Notes under the pieces: generated by a model
Database searches by the model: none
What the model was told of the DNA's origin: nothing
The model's input: the letters and a program-made list of their open reading frames with translations, nothing else
Shown: positions 51,695-64,000 of the stretch, one piece after another
How positions within the stretch are numbered: the stretch's first letter is position 1
Layout: the number at the start of each line of letters is the position of its first letter
Assembly (NCBI RefSeq): GCF_024519455.1
Contig: NZ_JALJRY010000002.1
Coordinates: 1 to 64,000 of the forward strand
Direction: 5' to 3'
DNA: 64,000 bases
Source: Streptomyces sp. STR69
Lineage (GTDB): Bacteria > Actinomycetota > Actinomycetes > Streptomycetales > Streptomycetaceae
Translations under genes and position numbers: made by a program

Positions 51695-53029
51695 GTGTTT
51701 CCACACCGCCGCCGCCGGTTTCCGGCACCAGACTTGACCACCATGGACGACGACTCCGGCACCCCCGCCCCCGCTCCCACCGGCCTCCGCGCCACCGCAC
51801 TCCTCGGCCGCCCCAAGCTGTGGCTCATCCCCACCGTGCTGACCGGCCTGCTCGCGCTGCTGCTGTCCCTGCTCTACATGGGCGGCATCGTCAACCCCAA
51901 CCGCGAGCTGAACGACCTGCCCATCGCCCTCGTCAACAGCGACACGGGCAACCCGCTCCCCGGGCAGCAGCAGAACCTGGGCACCCAGATCGCCCACTCC
52001 ATCGTCACCGACACCAGCAGCCGCGCGGCCGGCTGGCGCCAACTCACCAGAGCCCAGGCCCAGAAGGAACTCGACGCCGGCAAGGTCTACGGCGCCCTGG
52101 TCATCCCCGCCCGCTTCACTGACTCCGTCGCCGCGCTCACCACCACGAACGCCACCGCCCGGCCCACGATCACCGTGCTCACCAACCCCGGCAAGGGCAG
52201 CCTCGGCTCCTCCCTCGCGAGCAAGATCTCCACGACCGTGGCCCAGAAGGCCTCGCTCACCATCGGCAAGCAGCTCACGGCGGCAGCCCCGAAGGCCGAC
52301 TCCACGCAGAAGCTGCTGCTCGCCGACCCGGTCGCCGTCGTCACCCAGGTCGGCCACCCCATCGGCAGCAACAGCGGCATCGGTCTGACCGCCTTCTACT
52401 ACACCCTGCTGCTGGTCCTGGCCGGTTTCATGGGCGGCAACGTCATCAGCAACGGCGTCGACACGGCTCTCGGCTACGCCGACAACGAGATCGGCCCCTG
52501 GCACACCCGCCGCCCCACGGTCCCCATCAACCGCACGCAGACTCTCCTCCTGAAGATGGTCATGACGGCCGGCATCACCCTCCTCAGCGTCTCCCTGATC
52601 ATGCTCGCCGCCGTCAGCATCCTCGGCATGGACGCCACCCACATCCCGCTGCTGTGGATCTACTCCTACTGCGCGGCCCTCGCCGTCGGCCTCGGCGTGC
52701 AGGCCATCAACGCCGCGTTCGGCGGGATCGGCCAGCTGGTCTCCATGTTCGTGTTCATCGTCCTGGGCCTGCCGTCCTCCGGCGCGACCGTCCCCCTCCA
52801 GGCCGTCCCCGGCTTCTACCGCTTCCTCTCCCACTTCGAGCCCATGCGCCAACTCAGCGACGGAGTAAGGGCGATCCTCTACTTCGACGCACGCGGCGAC
52901 GCGGGCCTGACCCGCGCCTGGACCATGATCGGCGTCGGTACGGCCATCGGCCTGATCTTCGGTTTCGCGATGGTCCAGTACTACGACAGGAAGGGCCACA
53001 AACGCCTGACCCCACAGCCGATGGGCTGA
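51695..53029 (+). CDS. YhgE/Pip-like ABC-2-type membrane protein
   Basis: 444 residues from GTG 51695, eight bases after AAGAGGAG; a GTG at 51686 overlaps that site and is less likely. One N-terminal membrane helix (LIPTVLTGLLALLLSLLYMGGI), an extracytoplasmic domain starting NELNDLPIALVNSDTG-like RELNDLPIALVNSDTG, then five C-terminal helices (GIGLTAFYYTLLLVLAGFMGG onward). This is the DUF3533/YhgE arrangement found in type VII-related and efflux-like proteins. Substrate unknown. Under likely TetR control. Confidence 0.88.
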   Translation: MFPHRRRRFPAPDLTTMDDDSGTPAPAPTGLRATALLGRPKLWLIPTVLTGLLALLLSLLYMGGIVNPNRELNDLPIALVNSDTGNPLPGQQQNLGTQIAHSIVTDTSSRAAGWRQLTRAQAQKELDAGKVYGALVIPARFTDSVAALTTTNATARPTITVLTNPGKGSLGSSLASKISTTVAQKASLTIGKQLTAAAPKADSTQKLLLADPVAVVTQVGHPIGSNSGIGLTAFYYTLLLVLAGFMGGNVISNGVDTALGYADNEIGPWHTRRPTVPINRTQTLLLKMVMTAGITLLSVSLIMLAAVSILGMDATHIPLLWIYSYCAALAVGLGVQAINAAFGGIGQLVSMFVFIVLGLPSSGATVPLQAVPGFYRFLSHFEPMRQLSDGVRAILYFDARGDAGLTRAWTMIGVGTAIGLIFGFAMVQYYDRKGHKRLTPQPMG

Positions 53030-53044
53030 GCGGCAACTGCCGGC

Positions 53045-53152
53045 CCGGACAACCTGCGCAGCCGCGTGGCCGGTGCGTACAGCACGGTCAACTACGGGAT
53101 ACGTCCGCTGGGACAAGGACCGGCCGCGGAGGCCGTCAGCCACCCGGAGTGA
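53045..53152 (+). pseudogene. Fragment of an MFS transporter gene
   Basis: The frame reads DNLRSRVAGAYSTVNYGIRP before a stop after a further 15 residues. RVAGAYSTVNYGIRPLG is a conserved cytoplasmic-loop segment of a drug-type MFS subfamily, here without the rest of the protein on either side. About 35 codons survive, so it is a relic. The remainder of the 53030-53257 gap holds only the hairpin listed separately. Confidence 0.6.
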
Positions 53153-53197
53153 CCCGAGGCGCGGAGGCCCAACCCCTTCGGCGGCAAAGGGACTTCG

Positions 53198-53236
53198 CCG
53201 GTCCTGAGCGGCTCGTGCGCGCACGCCCAGGACCGG
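53198..53236. terminator. Bidirectional hairpin between convergent genes
   Basis: CCGGTCCTG (53198-53206) pairs perfectly with CAGGACCGG (53228-53236) around a 21-nt loop, between the ABC-2-like gene and the sigma-partner gene. An overlapping short hairpin AGGACC-GG-GGTCCT (53229-53242) could form instead. Likely a terminator for both directions. Confidence 0.55.
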
Positions 53237-53257
53237 GGTCCTACCCGGTCAACTCGA

Positions 53258-53776
53258 TCAGCCCACGCAGAGCTTCACGTTCACGGTGTCGCCCGTTTTC
53301 ACGATCTTCGGGGCGTGGGGGGTCACTTCGACCACCGAGTCCGGCTTGCAGCCCGAGCTGTTCACGCTGCTCACCGTGCCGAGCTTGATGCCGGCCTTGA
53401 GGAATCGCCCCTTGGTCGTGCGCAGGTCCGTGCCCGTGAAGTCGATCGCGACGGGGCCTCCCCCCTTGCCGAAGTCCAGCAGCAGGATGGCCTTCTTGTA
53501 GTCGGAACCCTTGGTGGTCGCCGTGGTCATGGGCTTCTCCGCCGTCGTCGGCGAGGTGCCGCCCGTCATGGACGCCAGGGCCGTGCCGCCGCCCGCCGCG
53601 ATCAGGACCGCGGCGAAACCGGCGATGAGGGTGGCCCGCCTGCGGCGGGTGCGGTGGACCATGCCGGCCGTGTCGAAGGCCGGGGAGTCGGTGGAGGGCG
53701 CGAAGTCGTTCATGGCGTTGATCAGTTCCTCTTCGAAAGGTGTGCAGCCGGAGGACCGCGGGTCGTACGAACTCAT
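53258..53776 (-). CDS. Membrane partner protein of the ECF sigma factor
   Basis: 172 residues. The cytoplasmic N-terminus (FEEELINAMNDFA ... DTAGMVHRTRRRR) is followed by one membrane helix (ATLIAGFAAVLIAAGGGTALAS) and an extracellular domain with PASTA-like features and two cysteines (NSSGCKPDSVVEV, VNVKLCVG). Its ATG overlaps the sigma-factor stop (ATGA), so it is the cognate partner, possibly an anti-sigma factor, although no zinc-binding HxxxCxxC motif is present. Linkage of sigma activity to a cell-wall signal is an inference from the external domain. Confidence 0.8.
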   Translation of the reverse strand: MSSYDPRSSGCTPFEEELINAMNDFAPSTDSPAFDTAGMVHRTRRRRATLIAGFAAVLIAAGGGTALASMTGGTSPTTAEKPMTTATTKGSDYKKAILLLDFGKGGGPVAIDFTGTDLRTTKGRFLKAGIKLGTVSSVNSSGCKPDSVVEVTPHAPKIVKTGDTVNVKLCVG

Positions 53777-54272
53777 TGGGTTCCTTCCGTGAGCTGCTGT
53801 GGCGAAGAGGCGGAGAGTGCGGGGAACTGGCTTCTCAACTGGCCTATTCCACGGGCCAGCTGGGAACGGACGGTGCTCTGCGAGATCTTCAGGTCCGCCG
53901 CTATCTCGGCGTCCGACAGATCGTGGAAGTACCGCAGCACCACCACCGTCCGCATCCGCATGGGCAGTTGCTGCAGGGCGCGCACCAACTGGTCACGGCT
54001 GTCGATCCGTCCGTACTCGTCACCCGGCGCGGCAGGCTCGCCGTCGACCGGGTGCTGAGCCGTACGGCGGAATCTTCGCCAGCGGTCGTTGGCGAGGTTG
54101 ACCATGATCCGTTGTACGTACGCGTCCGGGGCGTCCTTGGCGCTGATGATGCGCCACTTGCGGCAGGCCCGCTCCAGGGTCTCCTGGACCAGGTCCTCCG
54201 CCGCGTCGCGGCTGCCCGTCAGGACGAAAGCGCCCCGGAACAGCGCGGCCGACCGGGCGGCGACGAATCCAT
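53773..54272 (-). pseudogene. ECF sigma factor (SigE/TIGR02983-type) with apparent start-proximal frameshift
   Basis: The translated frame contains region 2 (FVAARSAALFRGAFVLTGSR, DLVQETLERACRKW, YVQRIMVNLANDRW) and region 4 (LPMRMRTVVVLRYFHDLSDAEIAADLKI, STVRSQLARGI). However, this frame has no ATG, GTG or TTG between its upstream stop at 54322-54324 and the internal ATG at 54105, which lies past most of region 2. A good start, GAGGGAGACTTCC-ATG at 54272, lies in another frame that stops after 17 codons. One extra base after that ATG would restore a 166-residue sigma factor. Either a sequencing error, a recent mutation, or unusual initiation. Confidence 0.75.
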
Positions 54273-54417
54273 GGAAGTCTCCCTCCGTCGATCCAACTCC
54301 GTTGCTTCCCGCGTCCGTTGCTCACTGGCTGCCAGATCCACACGCTCCTCCCTTCCTGTCACCCCTCCTCGACGGGAAAGCCCATGGATCTGCTGCACGG
54401 CGATGACGTGACCTGGG

Positions 54418-55569
54418 TCACGCCGTCGACAGCCTCCTCGTCAGCCCGGCCGCCGCCAGCGCCGCCACGGCCGGCGTCGCCAACGCCAACCGCAGACTCG
54501 TCGCCCCCGCGAGCAGCCCCACCGCGGGACCCGCGAGCAGGAACCCCGGCCACTGACCGATCGTGATCACCGACACCCCTTCGCCGGGCGGGACTTCGGG
54601 CTGCCGCCCGGCCAGCGCGATCACCACGGGCATGACGCACGCCAGACCGAGTCCTACGATCGTGAACCCGGCCAGCGCGAAGGTCAGTCCGGGGTGCGCG
54701 AGACCAACTGCCGTTCCCAGTACGACCGTCAGCAATGACATCCGGACGTAGAGACGCCGGCCCAGCCGGGCCACGAAACGGTCGCCCACCAGCCGCCCGG
54801 CCAGGATCGCCACGGTGAAGCACGTGTAGGTCGCCGCGCCCAGCGCCGCACCCGCGTCCAGATAGTCGGCCGTGAACACCGAACTCCACTGCGAGGCCGC
54901 GCCCTCGACGAAGGATGCCAGGAACGCGATGGAGGCCAGCAGCACCAACTGCGGTGTGAAACGGTCCTTGAGCGGGCGGCGCCGTTCCGCCGGCGAAGCC
55001 GTCTCGTCGGGCAGTCGGCCGCCCAGTGTCAGGAGCAGTGCGCCAAGTACCGTGCTGCTCACCGCCAGTTGGAGCCCGGGTGACACGCCGACAGCCGCGG
55101 CCAGGGTGCCCAGTGCCCCGCCCGCCAGCACTCCGCAGCTGTAGCAGGCGTGGAACCGGGACATCAGCGGGCGGCCGTGGGCGTGTTCCGTCGCGACGGC
55201 GAGGGTGTTGACGGGCGTGTTCAGGGACGTCGCCGACAGCCCCCACACCGCGAGGCCGAGCACCAGTGCCGGTACGGCCGAAGCCCCCGCCAGCACCGGT
55301 GCGTTGAGCAGTACCAGGACCGTCGCCGCAAGGCACAGCAGCCGGGTGCTCACCCGGCCGATCAGCACGGTCACGAGGGCCAGGGCGACCAGATCGCCGA
55401 CGGCCGAGGCGCTGGACACCACGCCCCAGCGCGCGGTGTCCAGCCCCACCTGGTCGCGGATCGCGGGGATCCGCGCCATCCAACCGCCTTGTGTGGAACC
55501 GAGGATGACGAAGACCAGGCCGACCGCGAGCCGTGCCCGTAAGTCGGACGGGACCGCTGTCGCGGTCAC
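54418..55569 (-). CDS. MFS transporter (YbjJ-like)
   Basis: 383 residues, about 12 membrane helices. Conserved segment GSTQGGWMARIPAIRDQVGLD at the first helix and loop, and ACVMPVVIALAGRQPE near the tenth, typical of the YbjJ-like MFS group with unknown substrates. Start GTG 55569 overlaps the preceding permease stop (GTGA). It is the last gene of the long operon that begins beyond the right edge of the window. Confidence 0.87.
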   Translation of the reverse strand: MTATAVPSDLRARLAVGLVFVILGSTQGGWMARIPAIRDQVGLDTARWGVVSSASAVGDLVALALVTVLIGRVSTRLLCLAATVLVLLNAPVLAGASAVPALVLGLAVWGLSATSLNTPVNTLAVATEHAHGRPLMSRFHACYSCGVLAGGALGTLAAAVGVSPGLQLAVSSTVLGALLLTLGGRLPDETASPAERRRPLKDRFTPQLVLLASIAFLASFVEGAASQWSSVFTADYLDAGAALGAATYTCFTVAILAGRLVGDRFVARLGRRLYVRMSLLTVVLGTAVGLAHPGLTFALAGFTIVGLGLACVMPVVIALAGRQPEVPPGEGVSVITIGQWPGFLLAGPAVGLLAGATSLRLALATPAVAALAAAGLTRRLSTA

Positions 55570-56372
55570 CCGTTCACCCCCGTGTAGTTGCTGAGGCTCC
55601 ACCGCCACAGCAGCCGCGCCCCGAGATACGTCAGCAGGCCCACGAGGGGCGAGCTCGCCGCCAGCCAGTACGGCACCCCGATGTCGTGGCCGTGCCCGGT
55701 GAGTACGGCCGCCGGGAGGAAGGCGACGAACGCGAGCGGAAGGCCGTAGGTGAGGAAGCCGCCCACCGCGCGGGGCAGGACGTTGAGCGGGTAGTTGCCG
55801 AAGGTGCCCAGGAGGTCCTCCAGCCAGCGGCTCCAGTAGTCGGCCGACGGGTAGCGGAGGGAGGCGCTCGCCACGGTCGTGAACAGGGCCGCCTCCAGGA
55901 GCATGCCGCCGATGAGCGCGGCGATCAGGTAGGCGATGCGGCCCGCCGTCCAGTCCAGGTGGCTGCGGCTGAGCGCGCCCACCATGAGGCCGCCCGCCAC
56001 CGTGAGGTCGCCGATCGCGTTGGTGGGGAAGTACTCCAGCTGCGCCTGGCGGTGGACCGGCATCGGCCGCACCAGGTAGATGTCGATGCGGCCTTCCTGG
56101 ATGTAGCGGCCGAGGCCGTGCATACGGCCCAGGAACAGCACCATCAGCCCGTGCGCCATCATCCGCGTCGCCGGGATCAGCAGCACGTCCGAGCTGTCCC
56201 AGCCGCCCATTCCGGAGAACCGGGTGAGCAGCACCGTCGCGAACACGATCACCGACACCTGCCAGATCGCGCCGATCGCGATCATCAGCAGGAACTCGGT
56301 CCGGTATTCGAGCTGGGCACGGAAGTTGAGTCGTGTGATACGCCACACGATCCGGACGGCTTTCATAGGCAT
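55566..56372 (-). CDS. ABC-2-type exporter permease (viologen-exporter-like family), subunit 2
   Basis: 268 residues, six membrane helices. FRAQLEYRTEFLLMIAIGAIWQ and GRYIQEGRIDIYLVRPMPVHRQ are hallmarks of the DUF990/ABC-2 family annotated as viologen exporter permeases. ATG 56372 abuts the preceding permease's TGA by one shared base. Forms the membrane part of an exporter with the permease and ATPase upstream; the natural substrate is unknown. Confidence 0.87.
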   Translation of the reverse strand: MPMKAVRIVWRITRLNFRAQLEYRTEFLLMIAIGAIWQVSVIVFATVLLTRFSGMGGWDSSDVLLIPATRMMAHGLMVLFLGRMHGLGRYIQEGRIDIYLVRPMPVHRQAQLEYFPTNAIGDLTVAGGLMVGALSRSHLDWTAGRIAYLIAALIGGMLLEAALFTTVASASLRYPSADYWSRWLEDLLGTFGNYPLNVLPRAVGGFLTYGLPLAFVAFLPAAVLTGHGHDIGVPYWLAASSPLVGLLTYLGARLLWRWSLSNYTGVNG

Positions 56373-57175
56373 CAGCCTCCTTGCGAGACGACCCGGCGGG
56401 CGGCGCGCCGCCACAGGAACCGGGTGAACAGGGACAGGGCCGCCACCCAGGCGGCCTGCAGGGCGAGTTGGGCGCCCGCGTCGGACAGCGGGATGCGGCC
56501 CACGTAGATCGAGAGCGGCACGCTGAGCGTCGCCTGGAACGGCAGGAAGCGGCTCATCGTGATGAACCAGTCCGGGAAGAACCACAGCGGCGCGTACACA
56601 CCGGACAGCAGGTTCTGCGCGAAGATCAGGATGAGCATCGCGGCCCCGTTGCGGAGCGTCCAGAAGCACAACTGGTCGATGAGGAGCATGACGTAGTACA
56701 GGACGAGCTGCCCCAGCAGCATGCTCAGCGTGAACACCCCTGCAACGGCAGGTGACTTGGGCGGTTCCACCACCCCGGCCGCGAGGCAGACGGCGTATCC
56801 CGTCAGCGCCCAGGCCAGCCCGTACAACTGCTCGCCGAACGCCCGCAGCGCGTAGTAGCGCTGGGGCGGCAGCGGACGCAGATACCAGTAGATGATCGTG
56901 CCGAAGTGCATGTGCTGCAGGACCGTGTCCCGGCCCGCGTACTGGTCCAACTCCCGCAGCCGGGAGGCGAGTACGGCCAGTACTGCGTACGTCACCGCCT
57001 GGTCGCGGGTGAGTCCCGCGGTGGTGCCGGTCTGGGAGTACAGGCCGCGCCAGAGGGACGCCACCAGCACGATCTGCACCGTCAGCCGGAGCAGGGCGGC
57101 GGTGATGCGGGGCGGGGCGAGGAGTTCGCCGAGCGGGGTGACACGGGCGGCGCGCCAGGCGTGCAGGGCGGCCAC
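56372..57175 (-). CDS. ABC-2-type exporter permease (viologen-exporter-like family), subunit 1
   Basis: 267 residues from GTG 57175, six membrane helices. Motifs DQYAGRDTVLQHMHFGTIIYWYLRPLPPQ match the same DUF990 family as the following permease, so the exporter is heterodimeric. Only one base separates its start from the ATPase stop. Confidence 0.87.
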   Translation of the reverse strand: MAALHAWRAARVTPLGELLAPPRITAALLRLTVQIVLVASLWRGLYSQTGTTAGLTRDQAVTYAVLAVLASRLRELDQYAGRDTVLQHMHFGTIIYWYLRPLPPQRYYALRAFGEQLYGLAWALTGYAVCLAAGVVEPPKSPAVAGVFTLSMLLGQLVLYYVMLLIDQLCFWTLRNGAAMLILIFAQNLLSGVYAPLWFFPDWFITMSRFLPFQATLSVPLSIYVGRIPLSDAGAQLALQAAWVAALSLFTRFLWRRAARRVVSQGG

Positions 57176-57176
57176 C

Positions 57177-58205
57177 TCAGGTCTCCTCGGCGCGCGGTCC
57201 GGCCTGGACGTACGCGGCCCGCATCACGTCCTCCAACTCCGCCTCGTCCATGGCGATCTCGGTCACCTCGTACCGCTCGATGACCTGTTTCAGGGCTTGG
57301 TGGACGGTCGGCCCCCCGGTGCCGTCCGGGCCGAAGACGAGCTGCGGTCCGTCCCGCCGTACCAGTGCGATGCCCGGCAGCGATACGACCTCGGCGTGCG
57401 CGTCGGCCAGCGTCGCGCGGATCTGCCAGGTCGAGCCGAACCTGCGGCGGATCTCGTCGAGGGTGCCGTCCAGCACCAGCCGGCCGTGGTTGATGAGGAC
57501 GACCCGTTCGGCGAGCCGGGCCACCTCGGTCATGTCGTGCGTGGTCAGCAGGACCGTACGGCCGCGCTCCTCCACCTGGTGGCGCAGGAACTCGCGCACC
57601 TGCTCCTTCACGACCACGTCCATGCCGATGGTCGGCTCGTCGAGGAAGACGACCGGCGGGTCGTGCAGCAGCGCGGCGGCCAGATCGCAGCGGACGCGCT
57701 GGCCGAGGGAGAGATGGCGGACGCGGGTGTCCCAGAAGGACGACAGTTCGAGGATGTCGTCGAACTCCCGCAAGCGGGCCGCGTGTTGGGCCTTCGGCAC
57801 CTCGTAGATGTCCCGCAGGATCGAGAACGACTCGCGCACCGGCAGGTCCCACCACAGCTGGGTCCGCTGCCCGAACACCGCCCCGATGTTCCGGGCGTTG
57901 CGCTCCCGCTCCTCGTACGGCACCACGCCCGCCACCCGGGCCTCGCCGGAGGTGGGCCTGAGGATGCCCGTGAGGATCTTGATGGTGGTGGACTTGCCGG
58001 CGCCGTTCGGGCCCAGCAGGGCGAGGAGTTCACCCGGGGCGACATCGAACGTGACGTCGGAGACGGCGTGCTTGGGCACGCGGTCCGGGTTGACGAGAGA
58101 GCGCAGACCGCCGACGAAGCCCGGGCGGCGGACAGTTGTGTGAAAGGTGCGGGACAGCCCCCGGACCTCGATCTGATGTGCCGTTCGCGTGCTGCTCGCG
58201 TTCAC
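57177..58205 (-). CDS. ABC exporter ATP-binding protein
   Basis: 342 residues. Walker A GPNGAGKST at 65-73, signature LSLGQRVRCDLAAALLHDP, Walker B PVVFLDEPTIGMD, then the switch His in LLTTHDMTEVARL. The C-terminal about 80 residues are the accessory domain seen in ABC-2 exporters of this type. Powers export by the two DUF990 permeases. ATG 58205 overlaps the stop of a 13-codon mini-ORF (ATGA). Confidence 0.93.
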   Translation of the reverse strand: MNASSTRTAHQIEVRGLSRTFHTTVRRPGFVGGLRSLVNPDRVPKHAVSDVTFDVAPGELLALLGPNGAGKSTTIKILTGILRPTSGEARVAGVVPYEERERNARNIGAVFGQRTQLWWDLPVRESFSILRDIYEVPKAQHAARLREFDDILELSSFWDTRVRHLSLGQRVRCDLAAALLHDPPVVFLDEPTIGMDVVVKEQVREFLRHQVEERGRTVLLTTHDMTEVARLAERVVLINHGRLVLDGTLDEIRRRFGSTWQIRATLADAHAEVVSLPGIALVRRDGPQLVFGPDGTGGPTVHQALKQVIERYEVTEIAMDEAELEDVMRAAYVQAGPRAEET

Positions 58206-58239
58206 TCGATCAGCCTTCGCGTGAGCAGGAACAGGGCCT

Positions 58240-58243
<4 letters not shown>
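58202..58243 (-). CDS. 13-codon mini-ORF bridging the MFS and ABC exporter genes
   Basis: Starts at ATG 58243, 11 bases after a strong GAGGAGG, encodes MKALFLLTRRLIE and stops at TGA 58204-58202. The ATG overlaps the upstream MFS stop (ATGA) and the TGA overlaps the ATPase ATG (ATGA). Its ribosome-binding site is better than that of the ATPase. Likely role: a translated coupling leader delivering ribosomes to the exporter; a functional hydrophobic micropeptide is possible. Confidence 0.55.
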
Positions 58244-62282
<4,039 letters not shown>

Positions 62283-63155
62283 TCAGCCCTTGATGCCGGT
62301 CTGCGCGATCCCCTGCACCAGCCAGCGCTGGAGGAAGAGGAACACGAACACCAGGGGCAGGATGGAAATCGCGGTGGCCATGAAGATCTGGTGGAAGACG
62401 ACGGTCTGGTTGGTCATGTACGAGGAGAGCGCGACCTGGACGGTCCAGGCACCAGGATCCTGGCCGATGACCAGCGGCCAGAGGAAGGCGTTCCAGCCGC
62501 TGATGAAGGTGATCGTGGCGATCGCGGCGAAGAAGTTCAGCGAGTTGGGCACCACGACCTTCCAGTACGCGCCCCAGTAACCGAGTCCGTCCACGCGTGC
62601 CGCCTCCTCCAACTCCTTGGGGAACCCCAGGAAGTACTGCCGGAAGAGGAAGCAGGTGAAACCACTGAACAGGCCCGGGATGATGAGACCCCGGTAAGTG
62701 TCGACCCAGCCCAGGGACGAGACGAGGACGAAGCTCGGCACGAAGGTGACGGCCGTCGGAACCATCAGGGTGCCCAGGACGAGGTAGAAGATCTTGTTGG
62801 AGTGCTTGTACGGGATGCGGGCCAGGGCATAGCCGGCCAGCGAGCACACCAGCAGGATGCCCACGGTCATGGAGACGGCGACGACCAGCGAGTTCCACAT
62901 CGACCGGGCGAAGTCCACCGAGGTGTCGTCGAAGAGGTCGCTGACGTTGCTCCACTGCAGGTTCGTGGGGAAGAACTTCCAGTGTTCCCCGGTGATTTCG
63001 GCATCGGTGGAGAGTGCGTTGCGGACCAGCAGATAGAACGGGACGAGGAAGAGGAAGGCGGCGACGCCGGTGGCGATGTACAGGCCCGTGTTGCCGAGGA
63101 CGCCTCCGCGCCTCGTACGCCGCTTCTTGCTCAACTGTGGTGCGGTGGTGGTCAC
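62283..63155 (-). CDS. Sugar ABC transporter permease (MalG-type) of the beta-galactosidase operon
   Basis: 290 residues, six membrane helices. The EAA loop is ELEEAARVDGLGYWGAYWKVVVPN. Part of a CUT1 importer whose binding protein lies outside the window. ATG 63155 overlaps the stop of the partner permease (ATGA). Its substrate is likely a galactoside or galacto-oligosaccharide cut by the downstream LacZ. Confidence 0.93.
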   Translation of the reverse strand: MTTTAPQLSKKRRTRRGGVLGNTGLYIATGVAAFLFLVPFYLLVRNALSTDAEITGEHWKFFPTNLQWSNVSDLFDDTSVDFARSMWNSLVVAVSMTVGILLVCSLAGYALARIPYKHSNKIFYLVLGTLMVPTAVTFVPSFVLVSSLGWVDTYRGLIIPGLFSGFTCFLFRQYFLGFPKELEEAARVDGLGYWGAYWKVVVPNSLNFFAAIATITFISGWNAFLWPLVIGQDPGAWTVQVALSSYMTNQTVVFHQIFMATAISILPLVFVFLFLQRWLVQGIAQTGIKG

Positions 63156-64000
63156 TTGGCCTCCTCACCCCTTCCGAAACCCATGAGCTTGCCCTGGAAC
63201 AGGGTGACGATGATGATCAGCAGGGTCAGGATCACGGCGCCCGCGCTGCCGGCGCCGTAGTCCTGGTTCTCGCCGAGCGCGGTGTAGTACAGCTCGACGA
63301 GGGGCGGGCGGCCCCAGGTGGTCTTGGACAGGAGGTTGAAGAACTCGTCGAAGGCCTGGTAGGCGGCGATGAGCAGCAGCAGGATCACCGCGGTCGAGGT
63401 GGCCCGCAGCTGCGGCAGTGTGATGTACCGGAAGGTCTGCCAGCCCGGCTTGGCGCCGTCGATCGCGGCTGCTTCGTACAGCTCGCCCGGGATGTTCTGC
63501 AGTGCGGCCAGGAACAGGATCATGTAGAAACCGGACTGCAGCCACAGACGCGCGGTGACGATCACGAACCAGTACCAGGGCGGGCTGGGGTTGGACAGCC
63601 AGGCGATGTTCTCGACCCCGAACCAGCCGATGATCGTGTTCATCAGGCCGAAGCGGACGCCGCTGAAGATGGACATCTTCCAGATCAGGGCCGCCGCGAC
63701 ATAGCTGCACGCGGTAGGCAGGAAGAACACCGACCGGAAGAAGGCCCGCATGAACCGGAGCCGGTTCACCAGCAGAGCGAGGCCCAGCGACAGGGCCCAG
63801 GTGGTGGGCACGATGAACGCGGCGAAGACGGTGAACGTGCCGAGCGAGCCGACGAAGTCGGGGTTCGTCAGCATGTAGGTGTAGTTGTCGAAACCGACGA
63901 ACCTGCTCGGTGTGACGGTGAAGCGTGCCTCGAAGAAGCTGAGGTAGATGCTCCAGCCGATCGGCACATAGACGAAGATCATCAGTCCGAGGAGGAACGG
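63152..64000 (-). CDS. Sugar ABC transporter permease (MalF-type), 5' end outside window
   Basis: At least 283 residues are visible and the frame continues beyond the right edge (FLLGLMIFVYVPIGWSIYLS is part of helix 1), so an ATG at 63982 inside that helix is not the start. EAA loop: ELYEAAAIDGAKPGWQTFRYITLPQL. Partner of the MalG-type permease. The binding protein and any regulator are expected to the right. Confidence 0.92.
   Translation of the reverse strand, partial: PFLLGLMIFVYVPIGWSIYLSFFEARFTVTPSRFVGFDNYTYMLTNPDFVGSLGTFTVFAAFIVPTTWALSLGLALLVNRLRFMRAFFRSVFFLPTACSYVAAALIWKMSIFSGVRFGLMNTIIGWFGVENIAWLSNPSPPWYWFVIVTARLWLQSGFYMILFLAALQNIPGELYEAAAIDGAKPGWQTFRYITLPQLRATSTAVILLLLIAAYQAFDEFFNLLSKTTWGRPPLVELYYTALGENQDYGAGSAGAVILTLLIIIVTLFQGKLMGFGRGEEAK

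Overview
The window is high-GC DNA (about 70% by eye) with strong third-position G/C bias, GTG starts, very short intergenic gaps and ATGA/GTGA stop-start overlaps. Streptomyces is the best match: the sulfate-assimilation order, the HVDL-type leader peptide, secreted CAZymes with CBM13/PL4/CE8 modules, several LacI-controlled sugar ABC loci, and a Pls/PosA-type NRPS terminal protein all fit. No tRNA, rRNA, CRISPR array, insertion sequence or prophage gene was seen.

Layout. (a) 1-3566: sulfate assimilation operon on the minus strand (leader peptide, sulfite reductase, zinc-ribbon protein, cysH, cysC, cysD cut by the window edge). (b) 3.6-8.8 kb: GNAT acetyltransferase, secreted protein, GAF regulator, AidB-like acyl-CoA dehydrogenase. 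(c) 8.9-16.6 kb: a five-gene nonribosomal-peptide operon. SbnA and SbnB homologues make L-2,3-diaminopropionate (Dap), a TauD/SyrP-like Fe(II)/2-oxoglutarate oxygenase may hydroxylate, a free-standing A-PCP protein activates the monomer, and an 817-residue PCP plus membrane-embedded hexapeptide-repeat protein resembles the C-terminal half of poly-epsilon-lysine synthetase. I read this as a split isopeptide-polymer synthetase, possibly making poly-Dap or a hydroxylated variant. It is the most novel system in the window. (d) 17-24 kb: YihY protein, NmrA-type reductase with divergent AraC regulator, a second AraC regulator, two VOC proteins, a lipoprotein, a ThuA protein, a LysE remnant and a hotdog thioesterase.

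(e) 24-48 kb: plant-polysaccharide island. A LacI regulator, GH43 beta-xylosidase and sugar ABC importer are followed by two paralogous LacI regulators with the same AACCGGTT operator core, a 2-hydroxyacid dehydrogenase, a type-B carboxylesterase, homocysteine methyltransferase, a secreted beta-helix protein, a GH43-CBM13 galactanase-like enzyme, pectinesterase, PL4 rhamnogalacturonan lyase, a rhamnogalacturonan acetylesterase and a DUF2264 protein. These fit breakdown of pectin, rhamnogalacturonan, arabinogalactan and xylan. Candidate LacI operators and two copies of a 40-bp ECF-like promoter/start element suggest how parts are co-regulated.

(f) 48-54 kb: Nudix hydrolase, a cupin-like protein beside a membrane-anchored all-helical toroid-like protein, a TetR regulator divergent from an ABC-2-type membrane protein, an MFS remnant, and an ECF sigma factor with its membrane partner. 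The sigma gene has no in-frame start codon and appears frameshifted just after its ATG. (g) 54.4-64 kb: one unbroken minus-strand operon running off the right edge: sugar ABC permeases, GH2 beta-galactosidase, MFS, a 13-codon mini-ORF, an ABC-2 exporter (ATPase and two permeases) and a second MFS, nearly all translationally coupled.
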